From contig JACKAT010000045.1 of NCBI GenBank assembly GCA_020634935.1, forward strand, positions 1 through 46,948: a stretch of 46,948 nt of DNA. The letters are read 5' to 3'. Source of the DNA: Anaerolineales bacterium (GTDB lineage: Bacteria; Chloroflexota; Anaerolineae; 4572-78; J111). Below, in pieces: positions 14,183 to 23,800 of this stretch (within the stretch, counting starts at the first letter, position 1; each line of letters starts with the position of its first letter). The translations under genes were made by a program, and so were the position numbers. The notes under the pieces were generated by a model. The model worked only from the letters and a program-made list of their open reading frames with translations, ran no database searches and was not told the DNA's origin.

Positions 14183-14641
14183 GTGAGCTGGCAAACGTTA
14201 GAACAGGAAAATATGGAACTGGCCGAGTTTGGCCGGGCGCGATTGGCCGGACGACCGGCTTATCTGGCTACGGTTCGCCGGGATGGCTCGCCTCGGGTGC
14301 ATCCGGTCACACCGATTATCGGCGGCGGGCATCTGTTTATCTTTATGGAGCCGACCTCGCCTAAGGGGCATGACCTTCAGCGCGACGGGCGTTATGCGAT
14401 GCACGCTTCGGTTGAAGATACGGGCGGCGGCGGCGGCGAGTTTTTGATCACCGGCCGCGGCGCTCTTATTGAAGACGCGGAACTGCGGGCCGAAGCCATC
14501 CAGTATGCCAGTTACAGCCCGGCTGATCGCTACAGCTTGTTCGAGCTAACTATCGAGACCGCCTTTTCGACCACCTACGATCAAGACGGGCCGCCGGTTC
14601 GCCAGCGGTGGCGTCAGGGGCAAAATCAAACCGACAAATAG
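14183..14641 (+). CDS. Pyridoxamine 5'-phosphate oxidase-family (split-barrel flavin) protein
   Basis: The 152-aa protein has the split-barrel pattern AYLATVRRDGSPRVHPVTPIIGGGHLFIFM, then KGHDLQRDGRYAMHA. These proteins bind FMN, F420 or haem and reduce or oxidise small molecules; the substrate here is unknown. The start is GTG at 14183 with GGAGG six bases upstream, rather than the frame opening at 14156. An extended -10 promoter lies 42 bp upstream. It is followed by the ArsN2-like gene with a 75-bp gap. Confidence 0.86.
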   Translation: MSWQTLEQENMELAEFGRARLAGRPAYLATVRRDGSPRVHPVTPIIGGGHLFIFMEPTSPKGHDLQRDGRYAMHASVEDTGGGGGEFLITGRGALIEDAELRAEAIQYASYSPADRYSLFELTIETAFSTTYDQDGPPVRQRWRQGQNQTDK

Positions 14642-14716
14642 ATGGGTCCAGTTCCCTTAATATCCGTACCGCCATCAATAAATAAAACTGGACTAATCTT
14701 AAGCTGTGGAGGAAAA

Positions 14717-15169
14717 ATGATTACGACTGATATTACGATTGAATCCGCCGATGAGGCAACACTGCCGGCGCTGCTGTCGTTGTTGGCTGCCAGTGGGCTG
14801 CCGCCGGAAGGTTTAAGCGATCACCTACCGACGGCGCTGATCGCCCGCGACCATGATCAGGTGATCGGTAGTGCGGCCTTAGAGTTGTACGGCTCGTCCG
14901 CGCTGCTGCGTTCGGTGGCCGTTGCACCGGCATATCAAGGGCAAGGGTTAGGCCAGCAGTTAACCCGAGCAGCCATCGATTTGGCCCAGCAGCGCGGGGT
15001 GACTGACCTTTACCTGCTAACCGAAACCGCCGGCGCCTTCTTCCCTAAATTCGGCTTTAGTCCCATTGATCGCGCCGATGTACCAACTCAGGTGAAAGAG
15101 TCGCTGGAGTTTACGACCTTATGCCCGGACAGCGCTTTGGTTATGGCCGCCTCCGTACCCGCAAAATAA
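14717..15169 (+). CDS. arsN2: ArsN2-like GNAT acetyltransferase
   Basis: The 150-aa GNAT protein has the acetyl-CoA loop VAVAPAYQGQGLGQQLTRAA (about 77-96), and the C-terminal half LYLLTETAGAFFPKFGFSPIDRADVP...FTTLCPDSALVM follows the ArsN2 pattern closely, including the late cysteine. ArsN-type enzymes are linked to detoxification of organoarsenicals by N-acetylation; the substrate here is an inference from the family. The ATG at 14717 has GGAGG six bases upstream. No arsenic operon genes (arsR, arsC, arsB) are near it. The following MFS gene could be functionally linked, but a repeat element separates them. Confidence 0.75.
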   Translation: MITTDITIESADEATLPALLSLLAASGLPPEGLSDHLPTALIARDHDQVIGSAALELYGSSALLRSVAVAPAYQGQGLGQQLTRAAIDLAQQRGVTDLYLLTETAGAFFPKFGFSPIDRADVPTQVKESLEFTTLCPDSALVMAASVPAK

Positions 15170-15204
15170 GACCGAACTTTGATATGGTAATTAAAGTCGA
15201 GGTT

Positions 15205-15363
15205 GTCATTTCGTAGCCGGAGGCGGAGAAATCCCTCAAACATCGCAAAAAATGAAGCATTCACCGGGCAAAAATGGGCATTGTCGCTTCAAATCTTGCC
15301 TGCCAGACCCCCTTTTATTGTATTGTCACCGGGATTTCTCCGCTAGCGCTGCGAAATGACATG
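15205..15363. repeat. ~160-bp inverted-repeat element, copy B (reverse orientation)
   Basis: Ends GTCATTTCG and CGAAATGACATG, with inner GGAGAAATCCC / GGGATTTCTCC pairs. The interior matches copy A (1559-1719) when read on the other strand, including GACAATACAATAAAA and TTTGAAGCGACAA. Conserved flank continues to about 15388, so the MFS gene starts just outside it. Confidence 0.82.
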
Positions 15364-15423
15364 AAGCATATCTATTTCCGAACTCAGATTAGTAAACACA
15401 AGAAGATCAGGATAGATACTATT

Positions 15424-16629
15424 ATGCCGATGAGCAAAAGTTACTGGTCGATCTGGGTAGCGACGCTGCTTTTTTTTGCGGCGTTCTACACGTTGATGAT
15501 TCCACTGCCGCTTTACCTAACCGGGGTGGGGCTGCCCGACTGGCAGGTAGGCCTGGTTTTGGGCGCGTTGGGTATTACATCGTTGCTGATGCGGCCCATT
15601 GCCGGTATGTTGGCCGATGGTTGGGGGCGGCGGCAGGTCATGCTGATGGGGACCGCAGCCCTCATTATCGGCTCGGTCGGGGTGGGCTTTACGGCGCAGC
15701 CGTGGCTTCTTTTTGGCCTGCGAGTCTTGCAGGCCACCGGCTATGTGGCCTTTACCACCGCCGCGACAGCGCTTATTGCTGACCTGGCAACGCCCGAAAA
15801 GCGCGGCTCCGCGCTAGCCATCTTTGGGGTAGCGGCCAATGTGGCGATGACCACCACCCCGGCCATTGTCAGCACGATCCTCGACCGCCTGACGCTAACC
15901 GGCGCATTTTGGCTGGCCGGCGCGCTGGCGGCGGTGGGCGGGATGCTGGCCTTGCGGGTTCACCAACCCCGGCCGGAGCTAGAGCAGCCAGAGCCACAGC
16001 GCCCCTCTATTTGGCGAGATATGCTAAGCCTGGCCAACCGGCTGCGCCTGCCGTTGGCCATCGCGGCGCTGTTTGGCCTGGCGTTTGGGACCTTTTTTCA
16101 ATTTATTCCGCTACTAACCGAACGCCGGGAGCTGGGTTCGGCCGGATTGGTGTACACTGTGTACGGTATCAGCATTATCCTGACCCGGCTGTTCACCGGC
16201 CGCGTCTTAGATCGCGCCCACCAGGGGCTAACTTTGACGGTTGCCTTCTTGCTGCTGGCCTTGGGATTGAGCGGTTTTGCTCTGGCCGCGGCCCGGTTCC
16301 ATCTGTTTATCGCCGCGTTTCTGGTGGCCGCCGGTTCGGGTGTTTTACATCCGCTGCTGATTGCTATTCACGTGGGGCAGGTCTCGGCCAGCGAGCGGGG
16401 CCGAGCCGGGGCGGTCTTTTATTTGGGCTTCGACTCCGGTATCGGCTTAGGCGCGTGGCTGCTAGCGCCCATCTTCGCGTGGTTCGGATTGACCGGGCTG
16501 TTTTTATTCGCTGCCACGGCGGCCATAGTCGGTATCTGGCCGGTGTGGTGGATGGTCAGATCGCGGGGCCAATCGGGGCGGCCGGCGCAGGCTGAGGCTA
16601 AGGCGAAGCAAAATGCTTTTTTATCGTAA
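15424..16629 (+). CDS. MFS transporter
   Basis: This 401-aa major facilitator has twelve predicted helices. The loop 2-3 signature GMLADGWGRRQVMLMG is near residue 60 and its echo TGRVLDRAHQG lies in the second half. It resembles drug or small-molecule exporters. The ATG at 15424 (or 15430) is used because the open frame upstream lies in a repeat element. The C-terminal tail (GRPAQAEAKAKQNA) is encoded by GGCTGAGGCTAAGGC, the same word as in the inverted repeat at 8516-8745, so the gene end may have been altered by repeat DNA. The substrate is unknown. Confidence 0.9.
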   Translation: MPMSKSYWSIWVATLLFFAAFYTLMIPLPLYLTGVGLPDWQVGLVLGALGITSLLMRPIAGMLADGWGRRQVMLMGTAALIIGSVGVGFTAQPWLLFGLRVLQATGYVAFTTAATALIADLATPEKRGSALAIFGVAANVAMTTTPAIVSTILDRLTLTGAFWLAGALAAVGGMLALRVHQPRPELEQPEPQRPSIWRDMLSLANRLRLPLAIAALFGLAFGTFFQFIPLLTERRELGSAGLVYTVYGISIILTRLFTGRVLDRAHQGLTLTVAFLLLALGLSGFALAAARFHLFIAAFLVAAGSGVLHPLLIAIHVGQVSASERGRAGAVFYLGFDSGIGLGAWLLAPIFAWFGLTGLFLFAATAAIVGIWPVWWMVRSRGQSGRPAQAEAKAKQNAFLS

Positions 16630-16638
16630 CTACTCAGG

Positions 16639-16763
16639 CATGTCATTTCGATCAACCTGTTCGACTACGCTCAGGGCAGGCTGAAGGAGCGAGAAACCCC
16701 TGAGATGACCGTTTGCAACCGAACGCTGTAGGGATTTCTCTGTCTGCGGCCACGAAATGACAT
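16639..16763. repeat. Diverged inverted-repeat element, GTCATTTCG family, copy C
   Basis: Ends CATGTCATTTCG and CGAAATGACAT, with inner GAGAAACCCCT and AGGGATTTCTC. The interior differs from copies A and B. It begins nine bases after the MFS stop and could serve as its terminator. Confidence 0.75.
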
Positions 16764-16786
16764 CGCTAAATCGTTACCCATAAATT

Positions 16787-16814
16787 TTGGTAGAATCAAA
16801 CTTTAGGCTAAAAT
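16787..16814 (+). promoter_or_regulatory. Promoter of the candidate structured RNA
   Basis: TTGGTA (16787-16792), 16 bases, then TAAAAT (16809-16814). It would start transcription near 16821, exactly where the structured stretch begins. Confidence 0.45.
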
Positions 16815-16820
16815 ATAAGT

Positions 16821-16990
16821 AAAGCCACGCGGTGGCCTGGCGTCAGACGCCCGCACCATCGCCGAACGGGGCAAAGCCGCCATTCCCACATTTTTGAGAT
16901 TAACAAAACGGATGGCGACTTGTAACGCCTCCGTCAGGCTGGTACCCGTAAAACCGTTTAAGGGGCTAGAGCCAAAAAGGCTCTTTTTTT
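16821..16990 (+). ncRNA. Candidate structured RNA or leader upstream of typA
   Basis: Several hairpins follow one another: GCCAC-GCG-GTGGC (16824-16836), GGCGT-CAG-ACGCC (16839-16851), and ACGGA-T-GGCG-acttgtaa-CGCC-TCCGT (16908-16934). ACGGG (16866-16870) can pair with CCCGT (16945-16949) to close a multibranch fold. It ends with AGAGCC-AAAAA-GGCTCT and seven T (16968-16990), a convincing terminator. A promoter lies directly upstream. No open frame fits. I compared it by eye with T-box, c-di-GMP, fluoride, SRP, 6S and tmRNA motifs and found no match beyond a T-box-like TGGTACC. It is either a small RNA gene or a terminator-controlled leader of typA. Confidence 0.5.
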
Positions 16991-17006
16991 ATGCCTATTG
17001 TTATTC

Positions 17007-17087
17007 AGGTGACTGGCACTATCGCTTTTATAGTAAGCACAAGATGGAAATGAACATTCTGTTACCAAGTCTAAGTGCCAGTCACCT
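17007..17087. repeat. Covarying inverted repeat, GTGAC family
   Basis: Arms AGGTGACTGGCACT (17007-17020) and AGTGCCAGTCACCT (17074-17087) enclose a 53-base loop. It lies between the RNA terminator and typA, 56 bp before the start codon. No other feature was seen in the rest of the gap 16991-17143. Confidence 0.85.
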
Positions 17088-17143
17088 TTTCTGAACCTAT
17101 GAATAAGGTCTTGAAACCAAGACGTTGGATTTAAAGGAAGACA

Positions 17144-18997
17144 ATGACACAACGAACCGATCTTAGAAATATTGCGATTATTGCTCACGTTGACCACGGC
17201 AAAACCACATTGGTTGACGGTATGCTTCGGCAGGCCAAAGTGTTTCGCACCAACCAGCAGGTAGCCGAGCGCGTGATGGACTCGAATGATTTAGAGCGCG
17301 AACGCGGGATTACCATCTTATCCAAAAATACGGCGATTATCATTGAAGACCCGGCGACGAAGCAGTTGGTCAAAATCAATATTGTCGATACGCCCGGCCA
17401 CGCCGACTTTGGCGGCGAGGTGGAACGCGTCCTCAATATGGTCGATGGCGTGCTGCTGCTGGTTGACGCCGCCGAAGGACCGATGCCTCAAACTCGCTTT
17501 GTGCTGAAAAAGGCGCTAGAGTTAGGCCATCGAGCCATTGTTGTCATTAACAAAATCGACCGAAAAGATGCCGATGTCGATCGGGTGCTTAATGAGACCT
17601 TTGATTTGTTTATCGAACTGGGCGCAACCGAGGAACAGGCTGACTTTCCGGTAGTGTACACCGTCGCCACCACCAGCCGGGCCGGACTGACCCCTGAGCT
17701 TCAGCCTGATCTACAGCCACTGTTTGAAACGATTCTGCGCGAAACGCCGCCGCCGGAGGCTAACCCGGATGCGCCTTTGCAAATCCTGGTGACCACCTTG
17801 AGCTACGATACCTATCGCGGCTTGACGGCCATCGGCCGTATTTTTGCCGGACAGGTGCGCTTGGGCGCGCCCATTGTCCGGTTGACGCCCAACGGGGAAC
17901 GCTTCTCGGACCAGGTGCGTTATCTATATGTTCATGAAGGGTTAAATCGAAAAGAAGTGCCGCAGGCTGAAGCCGGCGAAATTGTAGCCATCTCCGGCTT
18001 AGAGGAAGTATCGATCGGCGATACGTTAGCCGACCCCGAAAATGCGGTGGCGCTGCCGTCGATTCGGGTGGAAGAGCCGACCGTGCGGATGACTTTCGCC
18101 ATCAATACGTCGCCGTTTGCCGGCCGTGAGGGCAAGTGGAGCACCTCGCGCCGGCTGCGTGAGCGGCTGGTTGAGGAGTTGAAACACAACATCGCGCTGC
18201 GGGTGGATGAAACGGACAGCGCCGATACGTTTATTGTTTCCGGGCGGGGAGAACTCCACCTGGCTATTCTGATCGAAACGATGCGCCGGGAAGGGTACGA
18301 ATTTCAAGTATCTCGACCAGAGGTGATTATTAAACCAGGCCCGGATGGAACCCTGCAAGAACCATACGAGGAGGCTTTTATCGAAACCTCCGCCGAAACC
18401 GTTGGCGCGGTGGTGGAAATGTTGGGCAAACGGCGCGGTGAGATGATCCACATGGAAAACACGAACGATGGCGCGACCCGCCTGACCTACATCGTACCGA
18501 CGCGCGGGCTGCTGGGTTTCCGCTATCAATTTCTCACCGCAACCCGTGGTATGGGGACGATCAACACGATTTTCCACGGCTATGGGCCAGTAGCCGGGGC
18601 GATCGAGGCCCGCTCGAAAGGCTCGCTGGTGGCCTGGGAAGCGGGCGGGTCAACCACCTTTGGCATTCAAAACGCCGAGCAGCGCGGTATTCTGTTTGTC
18701 GGCCCTGGCGTCGATATTTATGAAGGGATGGTGGTTGGCGAGCATCAACGCCCCGGCGATCTTGAAGTGAACGTTTGTAAGAAGAAGCAGCTCAACAATA
18801 TGCGCAGCGCCGTACGTGATATCGATGTGGCGCTGACGCCGCCTCGGTTAATGAGTTTGGATGAGACTATTGAATATCTATCCGATGATGAACTGCTGGA
18901 AGTAACGCCGAAAAACCTGCGTATTCGCAAGCGGGTGTTGGATAAAAACCAGCGAGCCAGAGAGTCCAAACGAGCTAAGGCGGCGCTGGCCGTATAA
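17144..18997 (+). CDS. typA: Ribosome-binding translational GTPase TypA/BipA
   Basis: The 617-aa protein is full length. G1 is AHVDHGKTTLVDGML, switch I is RERGITILSKNTAI, G3 is VDTPGHADFGGEVER, and G4 is NKIDRKDADVDRV. Beta-barrel, EF-G domain III and V-like parts and the TypA-specific C-terminus (ending RRVL/KNQRARESKRAK) follow. It binds ribosomes under stress or cold and helps large-subunit assembly. The start has AAAGGAAG upstream. It is a housekeeping gene and useful for placing the organism phylogenetically. Confidence 0.97.
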   Translation: MTQRTDLRNIAIIAHVDHGKTTLVDGMLRQAKVFRTNQQVAERVMDSNDLERERGITILSKNTAIIIEDPATKQLVKINIVDTPGHADFGGEVERVLNMVDGVLLLVDAAEGPMPQTRFVLKKALELGHRAIVVINKIDRKDADVDRVLNETFDLFIELGATEEQADFPVVYTVATTSRAGLTPELQPDLQPLFETILRETPPPEANPDAPLQILVTTLSYDTYRGLTAIGRIFAGQVRLGAPIVRLTPNGERFSDQVRYLYVHEGLNRKEVPQAEAGEIVAISGLEEVSIGDTLADPENAVALPSIRVEEPTVRMTFAINTSPFAGREGKWSTSRRLRERLVEELKHNIALRVDETDSADTFIVSGRGELHLAILIETMRREGYEFQVSRPEVIIKPGPDGTLQEPYEEAFIETSAETVGAVVEMLGKRRGEMIHMENTNDGATRLTYIVPTRGLLGFRYQFLTATRGMGTINTIFHGYGPVAGAIEARSKGSLVAWEAGGSTTFGIQNAEQRGILFVGPGVDIYEGMVVGEHQRPGDLEVNVCKKKQLNNMRSAVRDIDVALTPPRLMSLDETIEYLSDDELLEVTPKNLRIRKRVLDKNQRARESKRAKAALAV

Positions 18998-19100
18998 TCG
19001 GCTGTCTATTCAATTGTCGATAAGTGAGGATAACGCTCCCCCACTCGAGATGATACTAAGCTAGTAGTGGCCGCAGCATAGGCAATGAGGCAAAGAGGCT

Positions 19101-19643
19101 GTGCAACTCGAAACAAGTAAACTTATTTTACGTGAATATAGTGCTCATGATCTGGCCGCGATTTTGGCTTACCAAACTCATCCGGCCTATTTGCGCTATT
19201 ATCCCTGGTCCCGGCGAACGCGCAGCCAGGTAGAGAGCTTTCTGCACCAACTGATCGAGTGGCAGACGGCTCAGCCCCGTCTAAAATTTCAGTTGGCCGT
19301 TGAATTGAAGGAAACCCGTGAGTTGATCGGGTCCTGCGGACTTCGTAAAAGCCAGGATACCTCATTTGAGGGTGAGTTGGGTTACGAGATCGATCCGCAT
19401 TATTGGGGGTTAGGCTACGCGACAGAAGCAGTTGAGACGATGGTTAAATTTGGGTTTGATACCTTGCAACTGCACCGGGTTTTCGCTTCAGTGATTGCCA
19501 ATAATATTGGCTCGCGTCGGGTTTTGGAAAAGTTGGGCTTTACTTACGAGGGGCAACTGCGTGAGAACCAGCGATTTAAAGACCGGTGGTGGGATACCGC
19601 TCTTTTTGGGCTGCTTAAGCACGAGTGGGACAAGATTTTATAA
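19101..19643 (+). CDS. RimJ/RimL-type GNAT acetyltransferase
   Basis: The 180-aa protein begins with the typical QLETSKLILREYSAHDL. The acetyl-CoA site lies in LGYEIDPHYWGLGYATEAVETMVKFGF, and the family end VLEKLGFTYEGQLRENQRFKDRWWDTALFGLL is clear. It would acetylate a protein N-terminus or a small amine; the target is unknown. The start is GTG at 19101 with CAAAGAGG upstream. Its 3' end overlaps the convergent kinase gene by six bases. Confidence 0.9.
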   Translation: MQLETSKLILREYSAHDLAAILAYQTHPAYLRYYPWSRRTRSQVESFLHQLIEWQTAQPRLKFQLAVELKETRELIGSCGLRKSQDTSFEGELGYEIDPHYWGLGYATEAVETMVKFGFDTLQLHRVFASVIANNIGSRRVLEKLGFTYEGQLRENQRFKDRWWDTALFGLLKHEWDKIL

Positions 19644-20855
19644 AGGCGACGTTTTTCGAGCTTCAATCGGCAAACCAATGATGAATTTGGTGTATTGGCC
19701 TACCTCACTCTCACAGCGGATGGTTCCGCCTAATTTTTGAGTGACCAAGTTGTAGGTGATGTGTAAGCCTAAACCGGTCCCTCCCCCGCGCCGGGCAGTG
19801 GTAAAAAACGGCTCAAATATTTTACCCAAATTCTCCGGGGTAATGCCACAGCCATCGTCAGTGTATTCCACGATAGCCTGGCCCACCTCTTGCCGCACCT
19901 CAAACCGCATCTGTCCCTGGCCGCCGTGGGGATAGCCATGTTTAATCGAATTCATGACTAAATTGGTTACAACTTGAGAAAAAGCGCCAGGGTAGCTGTT
20001 GAGTTTGATTTGGTCATCGCCCTCAACTTCAACGTGATGGCCGGTCTGTTTTAATTGAGGCCCCAAGCTCCGAATGACTTCAGTTAGATAGGCTTTTAGC
20101 AAAAATTTGCGTTGTTCAAGATTGGTCTGATCAACGGCAACCTGTTTGAAGCTCTGCACCAGTTCGGCGGCGCGACTCAAGTTGCGCAAAATTAATTCGC
20201 TGCTTTCCCGCGCCACGCTGACATAATTTTGTAACACCGATCGCTTGATCTGCCCAGCTTCAATCGCTTTGAAAAATAGGGTTGACTCATCAACCAGGGT
20301 TGAGGCGGCTGTCACCCCGATGCCGATGGGTGTGTTGATTTCATGGGCCACACCGGCCACCAGGCCGCCGAGGGCAGCCATTTTTTCAGACTCGATGAGT
20401 TGGCGCTGTGTTGCTTTCAGATTTTCAAAAGCGTCCAAAAGTTCCTGGTTTGATTGCTGGAGCTGACGGGTTAGCTCTCGTAGACGGAGATGGGTGTTTA
20501 ATCTGGCCAGCAACTCAGCTTGCTGAATGGGCTTAGTCACGTAATCCACCGCGCCGGCTTCGAACCCTTTTACTTTATAAACAACATCAGCTAAGGCGGT
20601 CATAAAGATAACTGGAATATGTTTAGTCCGGTCATCTTGCTGTAAACACCGGCAGGTTTCAAAGCCATCCATGCCCGGCATCATCACATCTAGTAAAATG
20701 ATGTCAGGCTGGCCTTCCTGGGCAATAGCTAAACCGCCTTGCCCATCTTGAGCTACCATCAGATCAAATCCATCCATTTCCAGATATTCGGCGATAACCC
20801 TAAGATTAGTCGGTTGGTCATCGATGATCAAAATCTTTTGTTCTTTATGTTCCAC
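19638..20855 (-). CDS. Response-regulator/histidine-kinase hybrid (REC-HisKA-HATPase)
   Basis: The 405-aa cytoplasmic protein starts with a receiver domain (IIDDQPTNLRV; phosphoacceptor D56 in LLDVMMPGMDGF; K108), then a coiled coil (about 125-160), then the kinase H-box GVAHEINTPIG with H171, and an ATPase domain with NLVMNSIKHG, DDGCGI, FEPFFTT and GTGLGLHI. It overlaps the end of the large sensor kinase by 11 bp, so the two are one operon and it probably receives phosphate from it. No DNA-binding domain is present; the output is unknown. Confidence 0.93.
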   Translation of the reverse strand: MEHKEQKILIIDDQPTNLRVIAEYLEMDGFDLMVAQDGQGGLAIAQEGQPDIILLDVMMPGMDGFETCRCLQQDDRTKHIPVIFMTALADVVYKVKGFEAGAVDYVTKPIQQAELLARLNTHLRLRELTRQLQQSNQELLDAFENLKATQRQLIESEKMAALGGLVAGVAHEINTPIGIGVTAASTLVDESTLFFKAIEAGQIKRSVLQNYVSVARESSELILRNLSRAAELVQSFKQVAVDQTNLEQRKFLLKAYLTEVIRSLGPQLKQTGHHVEVEGDDQIKLNSYPGAFSQVVTNLVMNSIKHGYPHGGQGQMRFEVRQEVGQAIVEYTDDGCGITPENLGKIFEPFFTTARRGGGTGLGLHITYNLVTQKLGGTIRCESEVGQYTKFIIGLPIEARKTSPL

Positions 20856-23800
20856 GGGTTTCTCCAGGGTTAAGATATTGTTCTAGTAAACTAACCAGTT
20901 CTTGTTGGCGAAATTCGGTGGCTAATATCCGCACCGCCTCAGCAAACGGGGCATAGGATTCGCCTAAACCTTCAATGTAATCCATATGCTGCCGAATTCG
21001 AGGCAGCCGGCCCATTTCAGCCCATCGATATAACTGCTCTAATTCGACCGGCGGGGGTGGGATAAGTTCAGGCGGCTCAGCGCCGGTTACCAACTCGGTC
21101 GTTAATGGGTCAGCCTCGTACACCCACTCGAGATGTAACTGATCGGCCAAAAGCGCCAGCAGTTCCTGCCGATCAACGGGCTTGACCAAAAAGGCATTGC
21201 AGCCGGCCTCTTGGCTTAATTGGCGATCCTCAGCAAAGGCGCTGGCCGACAGCACCATAATCGGTATCTGGTGATGAGCCGTCATCTGCCGAATCTGCCT
21301 GATCGTATCCAGTCCATTCATCTCCGGCATGACTAAATCGGTGAGAATGGCATCAACAACCCCTTGAGTCAATCGTTGTAATATTTCTCGACCATTCTCC
21401 ACTTCAATGATGGCAAAACCTAACGGCTTCAACATATCAACTAGAACCAGACGGTTAGTCAATTTATCATCCGCTATTAATAGGGTCCGTCTCTGGCCAT
21501 AGTAGCCAATAATCTCTTTGGTCAGGGCAGCGGTTTTCAACGATGAGAATTCAAGCACCGGCAGCTTGACCTCAAACCAAAAATGGCTGCCCCGGTTCAA
21601 CTCGCTCTCAATGTGTAACACCCCACCCATTAACTCTACCAGTTGGCGGGTGATCGCCAGCCCTAAACCGGTTCCCTCCTGGCGAAGCGTTTGTTCGCCC
21701 ACTTGCTCAAAAGGTTGTAACACCCTGTCTAAATCTTCGGCTGGTATTCCCACGCCGGTGTCCTCAACTTCAAAACGAATAATTTGACTCGGGTCTTCCA
21801 TTTCAGTTTGAATAATACTGCCCACGGTTGAGACGCGCAGCATGACCTGCCCCTCAGTGGTAAATTTGACCGCATTACCTAAAAGATTGATCAAGACCTG
21901 TCTTAAGCGGGTTTCATCGGCCAGGACACCAAAGGGTAATAAGGTGTCCGTTTCGAGGATAAATTTCAAGCCTTGCTCTGCCGCCCACATTTCAATAATA
22001 CCGACAACCCCTTGTATAAATTGATCCAAATGCAGCTCAGCTAGATTTAATTCCATTTTCTGGGCTTCAATTTTGGCCAGATCCAAAATATCATTAATGA
22101 GCGTTAACAAATGCTCTCCGCTCTCCTGGATCACCTGCAACCCGGCCAGCGTTTGGCGGTCAAGGCTCGATTTGCGTCTGAGGGCTTGGGCATAACCTAA
22201 GATACCGTTGAGTGGGGTCCGCAGTTCGTGACTCATCCTTGATAAAAATTCACTCTTGGCGCGATTGGCCGCATCGGCGTCTTCTTTAGCCTGCCGCAAC
22301 ATTTCTTCGGCTTCTTTGCGTTCGGTAATATCCCGAATAGCGCCGGTTAAGATTATCTCTCCATTGTGTAAATGAAACGCGGCTCTTTTGGTTAAAATAA
22401 CCCGGGTATGTCCGTAAGCATCCGTATATACCTCTTCATTTTCTAAGGGGAGTTTGGTAGCAAATACCTTGTTATCATTGGCCCAGAATATGTCGGCTTG
22501 TTCTTTGGACACAAAATCATAGTCGCTCATCCCCCGCAGTTCAGCCGCCGTCCGCCCCATGAATTGGCAGAAGGCGTCATTGAACTCAATGAAGCGATGA
22601 TTTTCATCTTTAACAAAAAGCGGATCAGGCATGGCATTGATGACCGAATTGAAGAACTCAGCCGCGTTGCGCAGCTCTTCTTCCAATCGTTTGCGCTCCG
22701 AACTATCCCAGACCAGGCCCTGGTAATGGGTAATTTGGCCCGTGTCATCACGGCCGATGGTGGTTCGATCCTCCACCCAGCGTATCTGCCCCTCTCTGGT
22801 GAGCAGCCGGTACTGCTGGCTGTATTCATCGACGCTGTTGGCGGAATAAGCGTACACCTCTTCATTGACACGCGCTCGGTCATCAGGGTGAATCATATCG
22901 CTGTAAGATATCCGGCCGGACAGAAAATCTTCGGATGTGTAGCCAAACTGGGCCACATTATCCGTGACTAAATCAACCGGCCAGCCCTCTTTGGCCAACC
23001 ATCTAAACAGCATGACCGGACTATTTTCGACAATGGCGTTGGCCTGTCTGAGCAGTTCTTCGTCCTTCTTCCGTTCCGTAATATCGTGAAATCCGGAAAT
23101 TAACGCTTGCTCACCAAAAAAGCTAATGGACGTCATAGAAAGATTGGCCCAAAATAGTGAGCCATCCAGTCGTTTGAACTGGACCTCCATATTTTTAATG
23201 ACCTCGTCTTTCTTTAAAATCCCAATTGCTTTTTGGCGATCGGCGGGATTGGCGTAAAAATCTAACGCTTTCCGACCGATGAGCGTTTCAATCGGCGCGC
23301 CGAAGAGATCGGCCAGAGCCTTGTTGACATATAGCCCCAAACCATCCTTAATTCGAGTGATAGCGATCGGCGTTAATAAGTTACTGATGGTAGTTCTAAA
23401 CTGTTCCTCACTGGTGCGTAATTTTTCCTCGGCCAGCTTACGCTCGGTGATGTCTTGCCCCACGCCAACAAGGGCAAGCGGCTGGCCTGTTTCCGAACGA
23501 ACGACGCGCGCTCGATTATAGACGTAGTGTAATTCCCCGTTGTGCAGGATGACGCGATATTCTTGTTCAAACTCCTCCTGATTCGACTCAAGGGGGCTTT
23601 GAATAGATTGCAAAAAATAGCCCACATCTTCTGGGTGAATAAGCTTTAAGCAGAAGTCAAAATCGATCTGGGTCGTTAGAGGGACATCAAAGGTCTTATA
23701 TATTTGCTCACTCCACGTTACAGCGTTGGTGGTTAGATCCAATCGCCACCAACCCAAGCGCGCCATTTCTTGGGCTTCGATCAAACGACTTTCTCTCTCG

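Noticed and set aside
16921..16953. TGGTACC stretch as a T-box
   Set aside because: The fourteen-base T-box core AGGGTGGnACCGCG is not matched, no specifier stem is visible, and the next gene is typA rather than an amino-acid gene.
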